NCBI GenBank assembly: GCA_910587655.1
Contig: CAJUND010000006.1
Span: forward strand, 1 to 64,000
Length of the DNA: 64,000 nt
From: an uncultured Agathobacter sp.
Lineage (GTDB): Bacteria; Bacillota; Clostridia; Lachnospirales; Lachnospiraceae
Direction of reading: 5' to 3'
Both the position numbers and the translations under genes were made by a program. How positions within the stretch are numbered: the first letter of the stretch is position 1; each line of letters opens with the position of its first letter. The notes under the pieces were generated by a model. It made no database searches. It had not been told where the DNA came from and saw only the letters and a list, made by a program, of their open reading frames with translations. This document shows, piece after piece, positions 53,431-62,822 of the stretch.

Positions 53431-54390
53431 ATGAAGTCTTTATATATTATAGGAAATGGATTTGATGTCGCACATGGACTGAGGACGGAATATTGGAAAT
53501 TTAGAGAGTATCTAGAGTCGACACAGCCATACTTTCTGAATGGCTTTGAGACTTTGTATGATATCCAGCCATTAGATGATACAGAACCTTGGTATACGAA
53601 AAAAGCACAGGAACGATGGGATAAGTCCGTTGACAATGCATTATGGAGCAGATTTGAGGAAAAAATGGGATGTCCGAATACGACAGAAATGTTAAATATT
53701 TCCTCCTGTGTTTTGGATGACTTATCGCTTGATGGTGGTAATATTGGAATTCGGGATACAATGGATGTATATTGGCAGGAGCAATTTGGTTTTATAAATA
53801 ATATGCAAGGTTATGTGAAAGAATGGATAGAGCAGATTGATACAAGCAAAATTAAATGCCAAAGAAGGGCATTGATTGGCTGTAAGGATTATTTTTTAAA
53901 TTTTAATTATACCGATACATTGGAACGGATTTATCATATTGAAAATGTCCTACATATTCATGGCGGGATAGATAGTGTATCAGATGTTCCTCCTATCATG
54001 GGACACTGCAACATTGATGAAATTAGGAAACATCATCAGTGGAAAAAAGAAGCGGATGAGGAATATGAAGAAGGAGAAGCCAGCATACAAGAGGCAATCG
54101 CAAAATATCTGGAGGCAATTTATAAAGATACAGACTTCATCATTTCTTTACACAGCAGTTTTTTTGAAAAACTACAGGATGTAAGCAATGTGATTATTAT
54201 TGGATGGTCTGCTGGTGACGTGGATATGCCATATCTGAGAAAAATTAAGGAATCCGTAAATAAAAATACGAAATGGACAGCTTATTGGTATGATGATGGA
54301 GCATATAATAGTCTGGTTACCGCTTTTAATGCTGTTGGGATAAAAGATAGCGATGTAAAGTATGAACAAAGCAATAAATTCTGGGATTAA
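53431..54390 (+). CDS. AbiH-family abortive infection protein
   Basis: 319 residues with the AbiH N-terminus LYIIGNGFDVAHGLRTEYWKFREYLE, the middle block FLNFNYTDTLERIY and LHIHGGI, and the C-terminal strand VIIIGWSAGDVDMPYLRKI. AbiH was first found as a lactococcal phage abortive infection gene; its mechanism is unknown. It has an AGAGGAGAA site and is followed after 11 bp by a membrane-protein gene. Confidence 0.82.
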   Translation: MKSLYIIGNGFDVAHGLRTEYWKFREYLESTQPYFLNGFETLYDIQPLDDTEPWYTKKAQERWDKSVDNALWSRFEEKMGCPNTTEMLNISSCVLDDLSLDGGNIGIRDTMDVYWQEQFGFINNMQGYVKEWIEQIDTSKIKCQRRALIGCKDYFLNFNYTDTLERIYHIENVLHIHGGIDSVSDVPPIMGHCNIDEIRKHHQWKKEADEEYEEGEASIQEAIAKYLEAIYKDTDFIISLHSSFFEKLQDVSNVIIIGWSAGDVDMPYLRKIKESVNKNTKWTAYWYDDGAYNSLVTAFNAVGIKDSDVKYEQSNKFWD

Positions 54391-54401
54391 GGGAAGTCGA
54401 T

Positions 54402-54965
54402 ATGAAAGCGCATGATAATATAATAAAAGAGTACGAAGATATAAGAGGGGAAATAAAGCAGAAAATAGAATTGCACAATTCTTTAATTATGTTTATGATA
54501 ACAACAGTAGTGGCAGTCTTAGCTTTTGCAGTGCAAGGTGATAATAGCATTTTGTATTTGTTGCCTTTTGGAATTATTATACCTACTTCAATGCGAATTA
54601 CTTATTATAGAACTGCAATGGCTAAATTATCTGCATATATTATTGTATATATAGAAAATAAAATAAAGGGGTTAAACTGGGAAACTCGCAACAACAAATT
54701 GATAAACTCTGTCCATAATAATATATATGACAATCTTACTATTTCTCAATACTATGAGGGTATGATATTAAGTTTGATTTGCTATTTGCTTTATTTTTTT
54801 GATTATTTTAAAGGAAAAGAAGTTAATTTGCAAACAATTATGCATGTATTTGTACCATTTCTTTTGGTATTATGGGAAATAGTTATAACAAAGAGAATTG
54901 CTTCTTTTGATAAAGAGAGGAATACATGGATTTCTAAGTGGAAAAATTTAAGGGATAGGGAATAG
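54402..54965 (+). CDS. Four-helix membrane protein next to abiH
   Basis: 187 residues. A cytosolic helix (ENDII-type start, KEYEDIRGEIKQKIELHNS) precedes paired helices (LIMFMITTVVAVLAFAV and LYLLPFGIIIPTSMRITYY). After a polar loop there are two more helices (MILSLICYLLYFFDYF and IMHVFVPFLLVLWEIVI). The layout resembles small membrane effectors or sensors found next to abortive infection genes, but no family is identified. It probably shares a transcript with the AbiH gene. Confidence 0.6.
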   Translation: MKAHDNIIKEYEDIRGEIKQKIELHNSLIMFMITTVVAVLAFAVQGDNSILYLLPFGIIIPTSMRITYYRTAMAKLSAYIIVYIENKIKGLNWETRNNKLINSVHNNIYDNLTISQYYEGMILSLICYLLYFFDYFKGKEVNLQTIMHVFVPFLLVLWEIVITKRIASFDKERNTWISKWKNLRDRE

Positions 54966-55085
54966 ATTTGTTGTGAAATCATAAGAATCAAAGAGCAAAA
55001 GAATTACTTGTTAAGTATCTTGGACAAAGGATGAACCGATAATATATGCAATGAGCTATAATAATCTGAAGGGGAATACTTAAGG

Positions 55086-55253
55086 ATGAAAATCCGTTCT
55101 ATTGGTATATTAAACGAGTATATTGAAGAATTGGATGATGTGGGTAACTATTACTCTGGCACTGAATTTTAGTAGTCACAGAATTAATGAAAATGCAAAA
55201 ATTCACTGGTTGCTTAGTTTGGAAAATGTAATGAGATCAGATGAGAAGAAGTG
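55086..55253 (+). pseudogene. Degraded small gene at the right end
   Basis: ATG 55086 opens 28 codons (MKIRSIGILNEYIEELDDVGNYYSG) and stops. Shortly after, another frame reads HRINENAKIHWLLSLENVMRSDEKK to a stop at 55253. This looks like one gene broken by frameshift and stop. No family recognised. Confidence 0.35.
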
Positions 55254-55258
55254 ATAGG

Positions 55259-55381
55259 GTGGATTGCTGGATGGAGTTGAAAAATGGAGAACCATGACGA
55301 AAGGTAAGTGACACAGTACACACTTTTGTATGCCGTTAAAGCCCATGTTTTCAACACATAACAGAGACTGGCTCCATTTTA
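55259..55381 (+). repeat. Right-end repeat of the element, copy 2, with terminal inverted repeat
   Basis: Matches 864-986. The last ten bases CTCCATTTTA are the reverse complement of the left end TAAAATGGAG at 1862-1871. Flavodoxin B coding sequence resumes at 55389 after ACTACTG. Confidence 0.85.
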
Positions 55382-55388
55382 ACTACTG

Positions 55389-55661
55389 ATCTGGCATGGG
55401 GACGCGCCTATGGCAGTACGCAGCTTTCTGGAAAAATATGATTTTACCGGAAAAATGGTGATTCCATTCTGTACATCGGGAAGCAGCAGGCCGGATACCA
55501 GCTTTGCGCATGTAAAAGAATCAGCAAAAGGCGCTAAAGTGCCAGACGGATTCTGGACAGGAAGCTCCGGGCTTGGAAAGATTCATGAAACCGTGCCGCA
55601 GTGGCTGGACGGACTGGAAATATCGGAAAGCGGCAGCGGGAAAGAAACGGGGGGAATATGA
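55389..55661 (+). pseudogene. Flavodoxin B, C-terminal half, separated by the element
   Basis: In frame from 55389: IWHGDAPMAVRSFLEKYDFTGKMVIPFCTSGSS, then a final helix region GLGKIHETVPQWLDGLE, a complete flavodoxin C-terminal half. It fits exactly behind VFIGYP at 1862. An ATG at 55410 lies inside but has no ribosome binding site. The stop overlaps the start of the next gene. Confidence 0.88.
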
Positions 55662-56008
55662 TGAAAATTACAATTGGAGACACAGTGCTTATGGCATCAC
55701 TTGCAGACAACTCTTCAGTTACTGCATTAAAGGATCTGCTTGCCAAAGGACCGCTCACCATTCGGATGCATGATTATGCAAATATGGAAAAGGTGGGACC
55801 GATTGGTACGGATCTTCCAACAAATGACGAGCATATTGTGACAGAGGCAGGCGATATTATCCTTTACCAGGGAAATTCGCTGGTAATCTATTATGACACG
55901 AATACCTGGGATTTTACCAGAATCGGAAAGATTAACGGTGTTACGCAGGGGGAACTTAAGAAGGTGCTTGGAAGCGGGAATGTGACGGTTACATTTTCGA
56001 TGGAATAA
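55658..56008 (+). CDS. Cyclophilin-like fold protein
   Basis: 116 residues from ATG 55658 (GGGGGA site; 55661 also possible). The sequence ITIGDTVLMASLADNSSVTALKDLLAKGPLTIRMHDYANMEKVG and later AGDIILYQGNSLVIYYD fits the cyclophilin-like DUF family often encoded beside flavodoxins. Its role is probably linked to the flavodoxin operon that the element interrupts, so its transcription may now depend on the element end or be lost. Confidence 0.8.
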   Translation: MMKITIGDTVLMASLADNSSVTALKDLLAKGPLTIRMHDYANMEKVGPIGTDLPTNDEHIVTEAGDIILYQGNSLVIYYDTNTWDFTRIGKINGVTQGELKKVLGSGNVTVTFSME

Positions 56009-56026
56009 AAATGATATGTGAAAGAA

Positions 56027-56056
56027 GCAGGGCATACAGTGTATGTCCTGTTTTTT
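56027..56056 (+). terminator. Terminator of the flavodoxin/cyclophilin operon
   Basis: CAGGGCATACA pairs with TGTATGTCCTG around a short loop, followed by six Ts. Confidence 0.8.
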
Positions 56057-56246
56057 ATACAGTCCACGACAACACACATGAATGAATATTTACAATACAA
56101 ATCAAAAATAAAGTGTTTTACAAATGGCACATGTCTAATTTTTACAGATAAATTAACCAAATTTTCCTGTTGATATTTTCATATTTATGAAATATTTTGT
56201 ATTTGGTACAAAAATGCAGATGAAAGTATGTTTGGAGGGTAAGATA

Positions 56247-57353
56247 ATGCTTTATGAGAAATTTAAAAAAGGAGTCAATATCGGAGGCTGGCTTTCGCAA
56301 TATGACATCATTGCACAAAGACCTTTGACAGAAGAAAGCCTTCGGCGGCATTTTGATTCTTTTATTAAGGAAGAAGATATCAGACAAATTTCAAGATGGA
56401 AGTTTGACCATATACGTCTGCCAGTCAGCGGATATTTGATTTATGATACGGACAGAGACTGTCTGAATACTGATGCACTGGAATATATATATAAATGCAT
56501 AAAATGGTGTTCGGATTATCATTTAAATATTGTCATGGATCTGCATGATATATATGGTAATGTATACGGAGCAATGGAGGAGCCCATGCCATTGCTGACT
56601 GATTCTGTATTGCAGGAGCGTTTTATAAGAGTCTGGGAATTACTGGCGCAGGAATTTTTAGACGTTACCGGAATAACTATCATGTTTGAATTATTGAATG
56701 AAGTTTCTGACGCAAGCGGGGCTTATCCGTTTTCAGATATTACGGGAAAAGATTTTGACTTTTCACAGTCTGGTTCGTTTCTGTGGAATCAATTGTATCA
56801 AAGATGTATTGCCAAAATAAGGAGTATAGATTCTGACAGGTGGATTTTGGTTGGAAGTAACGGGCAAAACAGTGTTGTTTATTTAAAGGAATTGGAGGTG
56901 GTTAGTGATCCGTATGTCTTTTATAATTTCCACTATTATGACCCGCAGGTATTCACGCACCAGCAGGTGGCTTTTTCAGATGAAATGAGGGAATTTGATA
57001 AGGCGGTTGGATATCCTGATGATATTTCAGACTTTGCTGATTATTTAAATAATCATATGGAATGGAAACGCAAACATGCACTGGTAGCGGAAGAAACAGG
57101 GAATGATAAAAAACTGATGGAAAAACTGCTGCAGCACGCAATAGATTTTTCACAAAATACAGGCAGGGAAATATATTGTGGTGAATTTGGAGTTATTGCC
57201 CATGCTCCTGCCAGTGCGGCGAAAGCATGGGTAAGCGACCTGACAGAAATATTTACGCAGAACCATATAGGCTGTGCACTGTGGAATTATAAATATCTGG
57301 ATTTTGGATTATTGGATCTGGACGGAAATCCTTGCAGTAATTTACTCAAGTAA
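56247..57353 (+). CDS. GH5-type glycoside hydrolase
   Basis: 368 residues from ATG 56247 (TTTGGAGGG site). The TIM-barrel markers of GH5 are present: GVNIGGWL at the N-terminus, IRLPVSGYLI, VMDLHDIYGN, the acid/base Glu in FELLNEVS near 151, FHYYDPQVFTHQ and the nucleophile Glu in YCGEFGVI near 313. It has no signal peptide, so it would act in the cytoplasm on imported oligosaccharides. The spacing and exo-glucanase-like features suggest a beta-glucosidase or exoglucanase role. Confidence 0.85.
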   Translation: MLYEKFKKGVNIGGWLSQYDIIAQRPLTEESLRRHFDSFIKEEDIRQISRWKFDHIRLPVSGYLIYDTDRDCLNTDALEYIYKCIKWCSDYHLNIVMDLHDIYGNVYGAMEEPMPLLTDSVLQERFIRVWELLAQEFLDVTGITIMFELLNEVSDASGAYPFSDITGKDFDFSQSGSFLWNQLYQRCIAKIRSIDSDRWILVGSNGQNSVVYLKELEVVSDPYVFYNFHYYDPQVFTHQQVAFSDEMREFDKAVGYPDDISDFADYLNNHMEWKRKHALVAEETGNDKKLMEKLLQHAIDFSQNTGREIYCGEFGVIAHAPASAAKAWVSDLTEIFTQNHIGCALWNYKYLDFGLLDLDGNPCSNLLK

Positions 57354-57476
57354 TCGGAAATCTGCCAATTTTATATCCATCCTCTGTTGAAATTACAATA
57401 TATGAATGCTATCATTAAAAAGATTACAGCGGCAGAAGAAGAGCCGCACAGAACCTGGCACAGAACGGAGGAAACT

Positions 57477-58355
57477 ATGAAACTGGGAGCACTGGAAGCA
57501 GGCGGAACAAAAATGGTATGCGCACTGGGAGACGAAACCGGAAAAATTTATGAATAGGTCTCCATCCCCACAGAGACGCCGGAAATCACCATGCCGAAAC
57601 TGATTTCCTATTTTAAAGAAAAGAATATTGAGGCACTGGGGATTGCCTGCTTCGGACCGCTGGAGCTGGATAAAAAATCCCCGGAATACGGGCATATCAC
57701 CACAACCCCGAAAAAAGCGTGGCAGAATTATGACATTGCGGGGGAATTTAAGCGCGCGCTTTCCTGTCCGGTCGGATTTGATACGGATGTAAACGGCTCT
57801 GTTCTCGGAGAGGTGACGTTCGGGCAGGCAAAAGGGAAAAACTGCGTGATTTACCTGACCTTCGGAACCGGGGTTGGCGGCGGGATCTATATCAACGGAA
57901 AGCTGCTGCATGGAATGCTGCATCCGGAAGCGGGACACGTATTCGTCCGTCCGAGAAGTGACGACCATTATGAGGGAAAATGCCCGTTCCATAAAAACTG
58001 TCTGGAAGGAATGGCGTCAGGTCCGGCGATTGAGGAACGCTGGGGAAAAAAAGCGGCAGTGCTTTCTGACCGTCAGGAAGTGTGGGAGCTGGAAGCCGAT
58101 TATATAGCACAGGCGCTGGCAGGATATATCCTGACACTTTCACCGGAGATGATAATTTTAGGCGGCGGTGTCATGCACCAGCAGCAGCTGTTTCCGCTGA
58201 TCCGTGCAAAAGTCACAGAGATGTTAAACGGTTATATCCTGACAGAGGAGCTTAATGACATGGAGCATTATATACTGCCTGCCAGTTTAAATGACAACCA
58301 GGGAATTATGGGCTGTCTGGAGCTGGCAAGAAGGGCAGGGGCGGGGGAAAATTAA
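57477..58355 (+). pseudogene. ROK fructokinase with an in-frame amber stop
   Basis: ATG 57477 opens MKLGALEAGGTKMVCALGDETGKIYE and meets TAG at 57555, after which the same frame continues VSIPTETPEIT through a complete fructokinase: GIACFGPLEL, FDTDVNGSVLGE, FGTGVGGGIY, the zinc-binding EAGH...CPFHKNCLEG, ILGGGVM. The expected residue at the stop is Gln (CAG to TAG is one base). A downstream ATG at 57591 could start a product lacking the phosphate loop. The gene is probably inactive unless the stop is suppressed or a sequence error. Confidence 0.8.
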
Positions 58356-58448
58356 CAGATGAGCCTCCAGAATTGTTTCAAATAAGATGACAATTCAGAA
58401 AAATGGTGTTAAAATGGAAACACAATGGTGATCAGGAGGTAACTTTCT

Positions 58449-58982
58449 ATGAAAAATACAATGGTAATCAGCGTTTATCCGGCATACATTAAAACAAACC
58501 TGCCGGAGGACGGATATATTGTACTGTACGAAAAAAACGAGGTCAGCTGTTCCATTGCTGATTTAATTACTGGAAGGGAAACAGAGCAGGACGGGTGGGA
58601 AAGTGCCTGTGCAGATGACGTGTTAAAACTGTATGGGGAAGCCGACTTTGTATTTATTCCGTGGAAGTCTGCGATTTGGAAGGAGCTTTGTAAGCGCGGA
58701 ATTCCGTTTGTGTTTGCAGTGCCGGAAGGAAGCATGGATACAGAGATGACCGAATTTGAACGTCAGCAGATGTTTGCGGAGATGGGCGGCAGGAGTTTTG
58801 GTGTAACGCTGGAAAACTACAAGGATGCGATAACGACAGCCTATGACGGACTTTCAGATGACCTGGAAAAACGTGCATCATACAAAGTGCTGTTAAATAA
58901 CGTACAGATTTTGCAGGATATGATGGAAAAACTGTATGCCAGAAAAGAGGAATATCCATACCTTTATACAATTAGTGCATAG
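58449..58982 (+). CDS. Uncharacterised small cytosolic protein
   Basis: 177 residues from ATG 58449 (CAGGAGG site). Alternating strands and helices: MVISVYPAYIKTNLPEDG, DFVFIPWKSAIWKELCKRGIPFVFAVPEG (nucleotide-kinase-like strand and loop), and a helical C-terminus. No P-loop is visible. The next gene starts 17 bp later. Function unknown. Confidence 0.6.
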   Translation: MKNTMVISVYPAYIKTNLPEDGYIVLYEKNEVSCSIADLITGRETEQDGWESACADDVLKLYGEADFVFIPWKSAIWKELCKRGIPFVFAVPEGSMDTEMTEFERQQMFAEMGGRSFGVTLENYKDAITTAYDGLSDDLEKRASYKVLLNNVQILQDMMEKLYARKEEYPYLYTISA

Positions 58983-58999
58983 CGCTGCGGAGGAAAACG

Positions 59000-59758
59000 A
59001 TGTCATTTTCAGAAGATAAAGCCAGAATGACGGAATACATGCGAAAGCGTCCCCTTGATGAGTGGGAGGATGAAGCTGCCGTGGAAGAATTTTTCTGCTT
59101 TCTTGACCAGCTAAAAGAGCAGGCCAAAGAAGACAGCTCCTACTATTCCATTCTTTCGGATGCCTGCTTAAAAGCCGGAAATCCCGTAAAAGCGAAAGAG
59201 GCTTTTGCCAGGGGATACAACCCAAAAAATAAAAAGGATTTAAAAAAGTTTCTGTCGTTTGATTCCTGGAAGGAAAAACCGGTCACCAGACCTTCGGAAC
59301 GCGCGGGAGAGCTTCCCGGTTTTTCATATGCTGCAGGGAAACTGTTAAAGAATAAATTTGTCCGAAAAAAAGACGGTATCTGCTGTATCTGCAAAAAGGA
59401 GCAGACGGCATTATATGTCGGGGCGGCTTTTGACGCATCAGAACAAATAAGTTTTTTAAACCGAGAGGACCAGTTCTGCGCCGACTGTATCAGAAACGGT
59501 GCGGCGGCGGACCAATTCGGGATTACATTTAACAACCCGTACCTGAAAGACATCACCGCGGTGGATTCGGATAAAAAAGAGGAACTGCTGAAAAAAACGC
59601 CGGAGTGCAGTCTGGCATTTGATTTTAATGAAGACCTGTGGCCATGCTGCTGCGGGGATTTCTGCCGCTATGAAGAATATGACGGTACATACGAAGAAAC
59701 ATTTACATTTCGGTGCAGGCACTGTAAAAAAGAAACTGTCTGGACAAAAATGACATAA
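59000..59758 (+). CDS. CbrC-like zinc-binding protein
   Basis: 252 residues. The middle block ICCICKKEQTALYVGAAF and, further on, FCADCIRNGAAADQFGITFNNPYLKD resemble the CbrC/UPF0167 fold with paired Cys. The C-terminal tail has CCCGDFC and FRCRHCKKETVW, probably a second zinc site. The N-terminal 90 residues are charged and helical. CbrC is linked to colicin tolerance in Escherichia coli; here the role is unknown. Confidence 0.55.
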   Translation: MSFSEDKARMTEYMRKRPLDEWEDEAAVEEFFCFLDQLKEQAKEDSSYYSILSDACLKAGNPVKAKEAFARGYNPKNKKDLKKFLSFDSWKEKPVTRPSERAGELPGFSYAAGKLLKNKFVRKKDGICCICKKEQTALYVGAAFDASEQISFLNREDQFCADCIRNGAAADQFGITFNNPYLKDITAVDSDKKEELLKKTPECSLAFDFNEDLWPCCCGDFCRYEEYDGTYEETFTFRCRHCKKETVWTKMT

Positions 59759-59781
59759 AATTATAAAAAAAGGAGACAACT

Positions 59782-60459
59782 ATGACAAGGGGCACCCGAC
59801 AGTTTCGTGCAGTAATTTTCATGTTTCTTATCATAATTGCTGTATGGATTCTTGTATTTCTGCCGCCGTACGAAAAGCTGGTATATTCTAAAAGCACTGC
59901 CCGCTCCAGTGCGGATATTACGGAAAAACCGGAAAATAATGAAGGATATAAGGGCGGCAGGGATATCCCTGTGCTTGATGCAGCAGCTTCAGTGGAAAAC
60001 GAAAAAGACCCGGAGCAGCTTTTTGTACTGAAAATAGATGCAAAAAACCTTAAGCCGACGGGAATCTACCGTCCGGCTGCATACGATACCAATGCTTCAT
60101 CCTATGAGACAAACAGCTTAAAGGTCATGCTTTTAAGGGCAAAGGAAAGCTATGCCCAGTACTATATGGCGGAATTTGCAAACGGTGAAAAGGTTCCGGT
60201 ACTGCTGAATAACAGACTTGTAAAAGTTCCGGGCGGAGGAACGGTTACGCTTCCGATTGGAAAATGGCGGATGGACAGTAATCTTGCCAAAGCCAGCGGC
60301 GGAAAGCTGGCGGATAAATGGTATATCGATGCTGCCAGCGGGTATGAAAAAGGCGCTGACATGCAGGCATTTTCCAGTATCAGGACAATCGCAGCGGCAG
60401 GACTTGGGATTCTTTTAGTGCTCTGTGTCATGATTGGAATGTTTGTCAGAAGAAGGTAA
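59782..60459 (+). CDS. Bitopic membrane protein, unknown
   Basis: 225 residues from ATG 59782 (AAAAAGGAGA site). One membrane helix near the N-terminus (AVIFMFLIIIAVWILVFL) and one at the C-terminus (IAAAGLGILLVLCVMIGMFV) flank an outside domain of about 170 residues without Cys. No family recognised. It lies just upstream of rarA and ends 10 bp before its start. Confidence 0.6.
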   Translation: MTRGTRQFRAVIFMFLIIIAVWILVFLPPYEKLVYSKSTARSSADITEKPENNEGYKGGRDIPVLDAAASVENEKDPEQLFVLKIDAKNLKPTGIYRPAAYDTNASSYETNSLKVMLLRAKESYAQYYMAEFANGEKVPVLLNNRLVKVPGGGTVTLPIGKWRMDSNLAKASGGKLADKWYIDAASGYEKGADMQAFSSIRTIAAAGLGILLVLCVMIGMFVRRR

Positions 60460-60469
60460 GGTGAAATAC

Positions 60470-61657
60470 ATGATGGAACAACTGAACCTGTTTGACAGTA
60501 CAGAAACCTCTGCACCGCTTGCCAGCCGCCTGCGGCCGCATACGCTGGATGATTATGCGGGACAGAAGCACCTCGTTGGAAAGGGAAAGATTTTAAGGCG
60601 TCTGATTGAGGAGGACCAGGTTTCCTCCATGATATTCTGGGGACCGCCGGGCGTGGGGAAGACGACGCTGGCAAGGATTATTGCAGAGCGGACAAGGGCG
60701 GAGTTTGTGGAGTTTTCCGCAGTGACCAGCGGAATCAAAGAAATTAAGGAAGTAATGGCAAAGGCGGAACAAAACCGTAAAAGGGGAATCCGTACCCTGC
60801 TGTTTACGGACGAGATTCACCGTTTTAACAAGGCGCAGCAGGATGCGTTTCTTCCTTACGTGGAAAAGGGAAGCATTATTTTAATCGGGGCAACAACCGA
60901 GAATCCCTCCTTTGAAATTAATTCTGCTTTGTTATCGCGCTGTAAAGTATTTATTTTAAAGGCACTGTCGGAAGCGGATTTAAGGGAACTTCTGGAGCAT
61001 GCGCTAAGAAGCCCAGCGGGACTTGGAAACATGAATATCCGGATAAAGGATACCCATTTAAAGGCAATTGCGCGTTTTGCAAACGGGGATGCAAGAACAG
61101 CGCTGAATACACTGGAAATGGCTGTTTTTAACGGCAGAATGAATGAAGAGGCGGTTCTCTGCGTGGATGAGGAAATTCTGGCGCAGTGCATGAACCGCCG
61201 CCTTCTTTTGTATGACAAAAACGGTGAGGAGCATTACAACCTGATTTCCGCACTTCACAAGTCCATGAGAAACAGTGACCCTGACGCGGCGGTATACTGG
61301 ATGCAGCGGATGCTGGACGGCGGGGAAGACCCGTTATATATTGCAAGGCGGCTGGTGCGGTTTGCAAGCGAGGATGTGGGGCTTGCCGATTCCGACGCCT
61401 GTAAGGCGGATATCAGGGAACGTCCGGCGGAGCCGGTGCCGTTACAGATCTGTAATGCGCCGACAAACCTGATGAAGGAAATGGATTACGGGAAAGGCTA
61501 TATTTACGCGCATGACACAAAGGAAAAGCTGACAAACATGCAGTGCCTTCCGGATGCGCTGGCACACAGACGGTATTATGAGCCTTCCGGGGAAGGGAAG
61601 GAACAGCAGGTGAAGGAACGGCTGGAAGAAATTTTAAGATGGAAACAGCAATCATGA
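60470..61657 (+). CDS. rarA: Replication-associated recombination protein A, with internal deletion
   Basis: 395 residues. AAA+ ATPase with FWGPPGVGKTTLA (Walker A) near 60, LFTDEIHRFNK (Walker B) near 113, GATTENPSFEINSALLSRCKVF (sensor 1, arginine finger). The C-terminal part reads FASEDVGLADSDACKADIRERPAEPVPLQICNAPT. Family members normally have about 45 more residues between the LAD and the CKADI-like positions, including a GMPE-type segment and the LAPKSN block. Their absence in frame suggests a deletion in the tetramerisation domain. RarA acts at stalled forks. Start is ATG 60470 or 60473. Confidence 0.85.
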   Translation: MMEQLNLFDSTETSAPLASRLRPHTLDDYAGQKHLVGKGKILRRLIEEDQVSSMIFWGPPGVGKTTLARIIAERTRAEFVEFSAVTSGIKEIKEVMAKAEQNRKRGIRTLLFTDEIHRFNKAQQDAFLPYVEKGSIILIGATTENPSFEINSALLSRCKVFILKALSEADLRELLEHALRSPAGLGNMNIRIKDTHLKAIARFANGDARTALNTLEMAVFNGRMNEEAVLCVDEEILAQCMNRRLLLYDKNGEEHYNLISALHKSMRNSDPDAAVYWMQRMLDGGEDPLYIARRLVRFASEDVGLADSDACKADIRERPAEPVPLQICNAPTNLMKEMDYGKGYIYAHDTKEKLTNMQCLPDALAHRRYYEPSGEGKEQQVKERLEEILRWKQQS

Positions 61658-61668
61658 AAATAACAAAA

Positions 61669-61699
61669 TGAATAATTCCGTATCAAACAACAGATACTA
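61669..61699 (+). promoter_or_regulatory. Sigma-G-like promoter of spoVAD
   Basis: TGAATA (61669) and GATACTA (61693) are separated by 18 bp. They match the forespore sigma-G consensus (TGAATA and CATACTA) except for one base, and stand about 70 bp before the spoVAD start. Confidence 0.65.
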
Positions 61700-61767
61700 T
61701 ACCTGTGAACATCGAAACTGATCATTTATCGTATGTTATTGTTAAATCAGGGATGGGGAGGGTTTGT

Positions 61768-62796
61768 ATGAACCAGCAGACGGGAAAGGGAAGTCTCTGT
61801 TTTTCGGAGGCTCCTTTTATTATAGGGACTGCTTCGGTGGTCGGCACAAAAGAAGGGGAAGGACCGCATGCAGACGAGTTTGACTGTATCGGGGAAGATG
61901 ATAAATTCGGGCAGGATACCTGGGAGGCGGCGGAAAGCAGCCTGCAGCAGGAGGCTCTGACCCTGGCGCTTGGAAAATCAGGAAAAAAACCAGAGGATAT
62001 CCGTTATCTGTTTGCAGGTGATTTGCTGGGACAGCTGATTGCGTCCTCCTTTGGCTTAAAGTCGTTTCAGATTCCGCTTTTTGGGCTTTACGGGGCGTGT
62101 TCCACCTGCGGGGAGGCATTATCCTTAAGCGCCATGACCGTTGCTGCAGGCTATGCGGATTATGTGGCGGCTGTTACTTCCAGCCATTTTGCCAGTGCGG
62201 AAAAACAGTTCCGGTTTCCGCTGGAGTATGCGAACCAGCGTCCGGTTTCCGCGACATGGACCGTAACCGGCGGCGGAGCGTTTGTGCTTGCTTCAAATGC
62301 GGAAAAAGGAAAGGCGCTTGCAAAAGTGGAGGGAATCACCACCGGAAAAATCGTTGACTACGGCGTGAAGGATTCCATGAACATGGGAGCCGTGATGGCT
62401 CCGGCGGCATGCGAGGTCATTGCACAGAATCTGGAGGATTTTCACCGCAAACCGGAGGATTATGATGCAATTGTCACCGGCGACCTTGGGAAAGTCGGAC
62501 AGGAGATTCTCTGCGACCTGTTAAAGAAAAAGGGCTATGACATCAGTGAAGTGCATGAGGACTGCGGAATACTGATTTATGACAATGAAAAGCAGGGAAC
62601 CGGTTCCGGGGGCAGCGGATGCGGCTGTGCGGCTTCCATGCTGAGCGCGCATTTTCTTCCAAGGCTGGCAAAGGGGGAATTAAAGCGTATCCTTTTCATA
62701 CCGACCGGGGCGCTTTTATCCACGGTCAGCTTTAACGAGGGAGAATCCATTCCGGGAATCGCCCATGCAGTGGTGCTTACCGCACCATCGAATTAG
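61768..62796 (+). CDS. spoVAD: Stage V sporulation protein AD
   Basis: 342 residues from ATG 61768 (GGGGAGGG site). Thiolase/ketoacyl-synthase-like fold with FIIGTASVVGTKEGEGPHADEFD at the start, FGLYGACSTCGEALSLSAM near 110 and the C-terminal GGSGCGCAAS and IPTGALLSTVSF. SpoVAD binds dipicolinic acid for its uptake into the spore core. The next gene is spoVAE, but no spoVAC is found upstream, where it normally lies. Confidence 0.92.
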   Translation: MNQQTGKGSLCFSEAPFIIGTASVVGTKEGEGPHADEFDCIGEDDKFGQDTWEAAESSLQQEALTLALGKSGKKPEDIRYLFAGDLLGQLIASSFGLKSFQIPLFGLYGACSTCGEALSLSAMTVAAGYADYVAAVTSSHFASAEKQFRFPLEYANQRPVSATWTVTGGGAFVLASNAEKGKALAKVEGITTGKIVDYGVKDSMNMGAVMAPAACEVIAQNLEDFHRKPEDYDAIVTGDLGKVGQEILCDLLKKKGYDISEVHEDCGILIYDNEKQGTGSGGSGCGCAASMLSAHFLPRLAKGELKRILFIPTGALLSTVSFNEGESIPGIAHAVVLTAPSN

Positions 62797-62822
62797 CTGT
62801 CATTTCAGGAAAGGAGTGTAAA

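Noticed and set aside
57555..57557. TAG read as pyrrolysine in fructokinase
   Set aside because: The family has Gln-compatible residues here, and a single isolated TAG gives no reason to invoke recoding.
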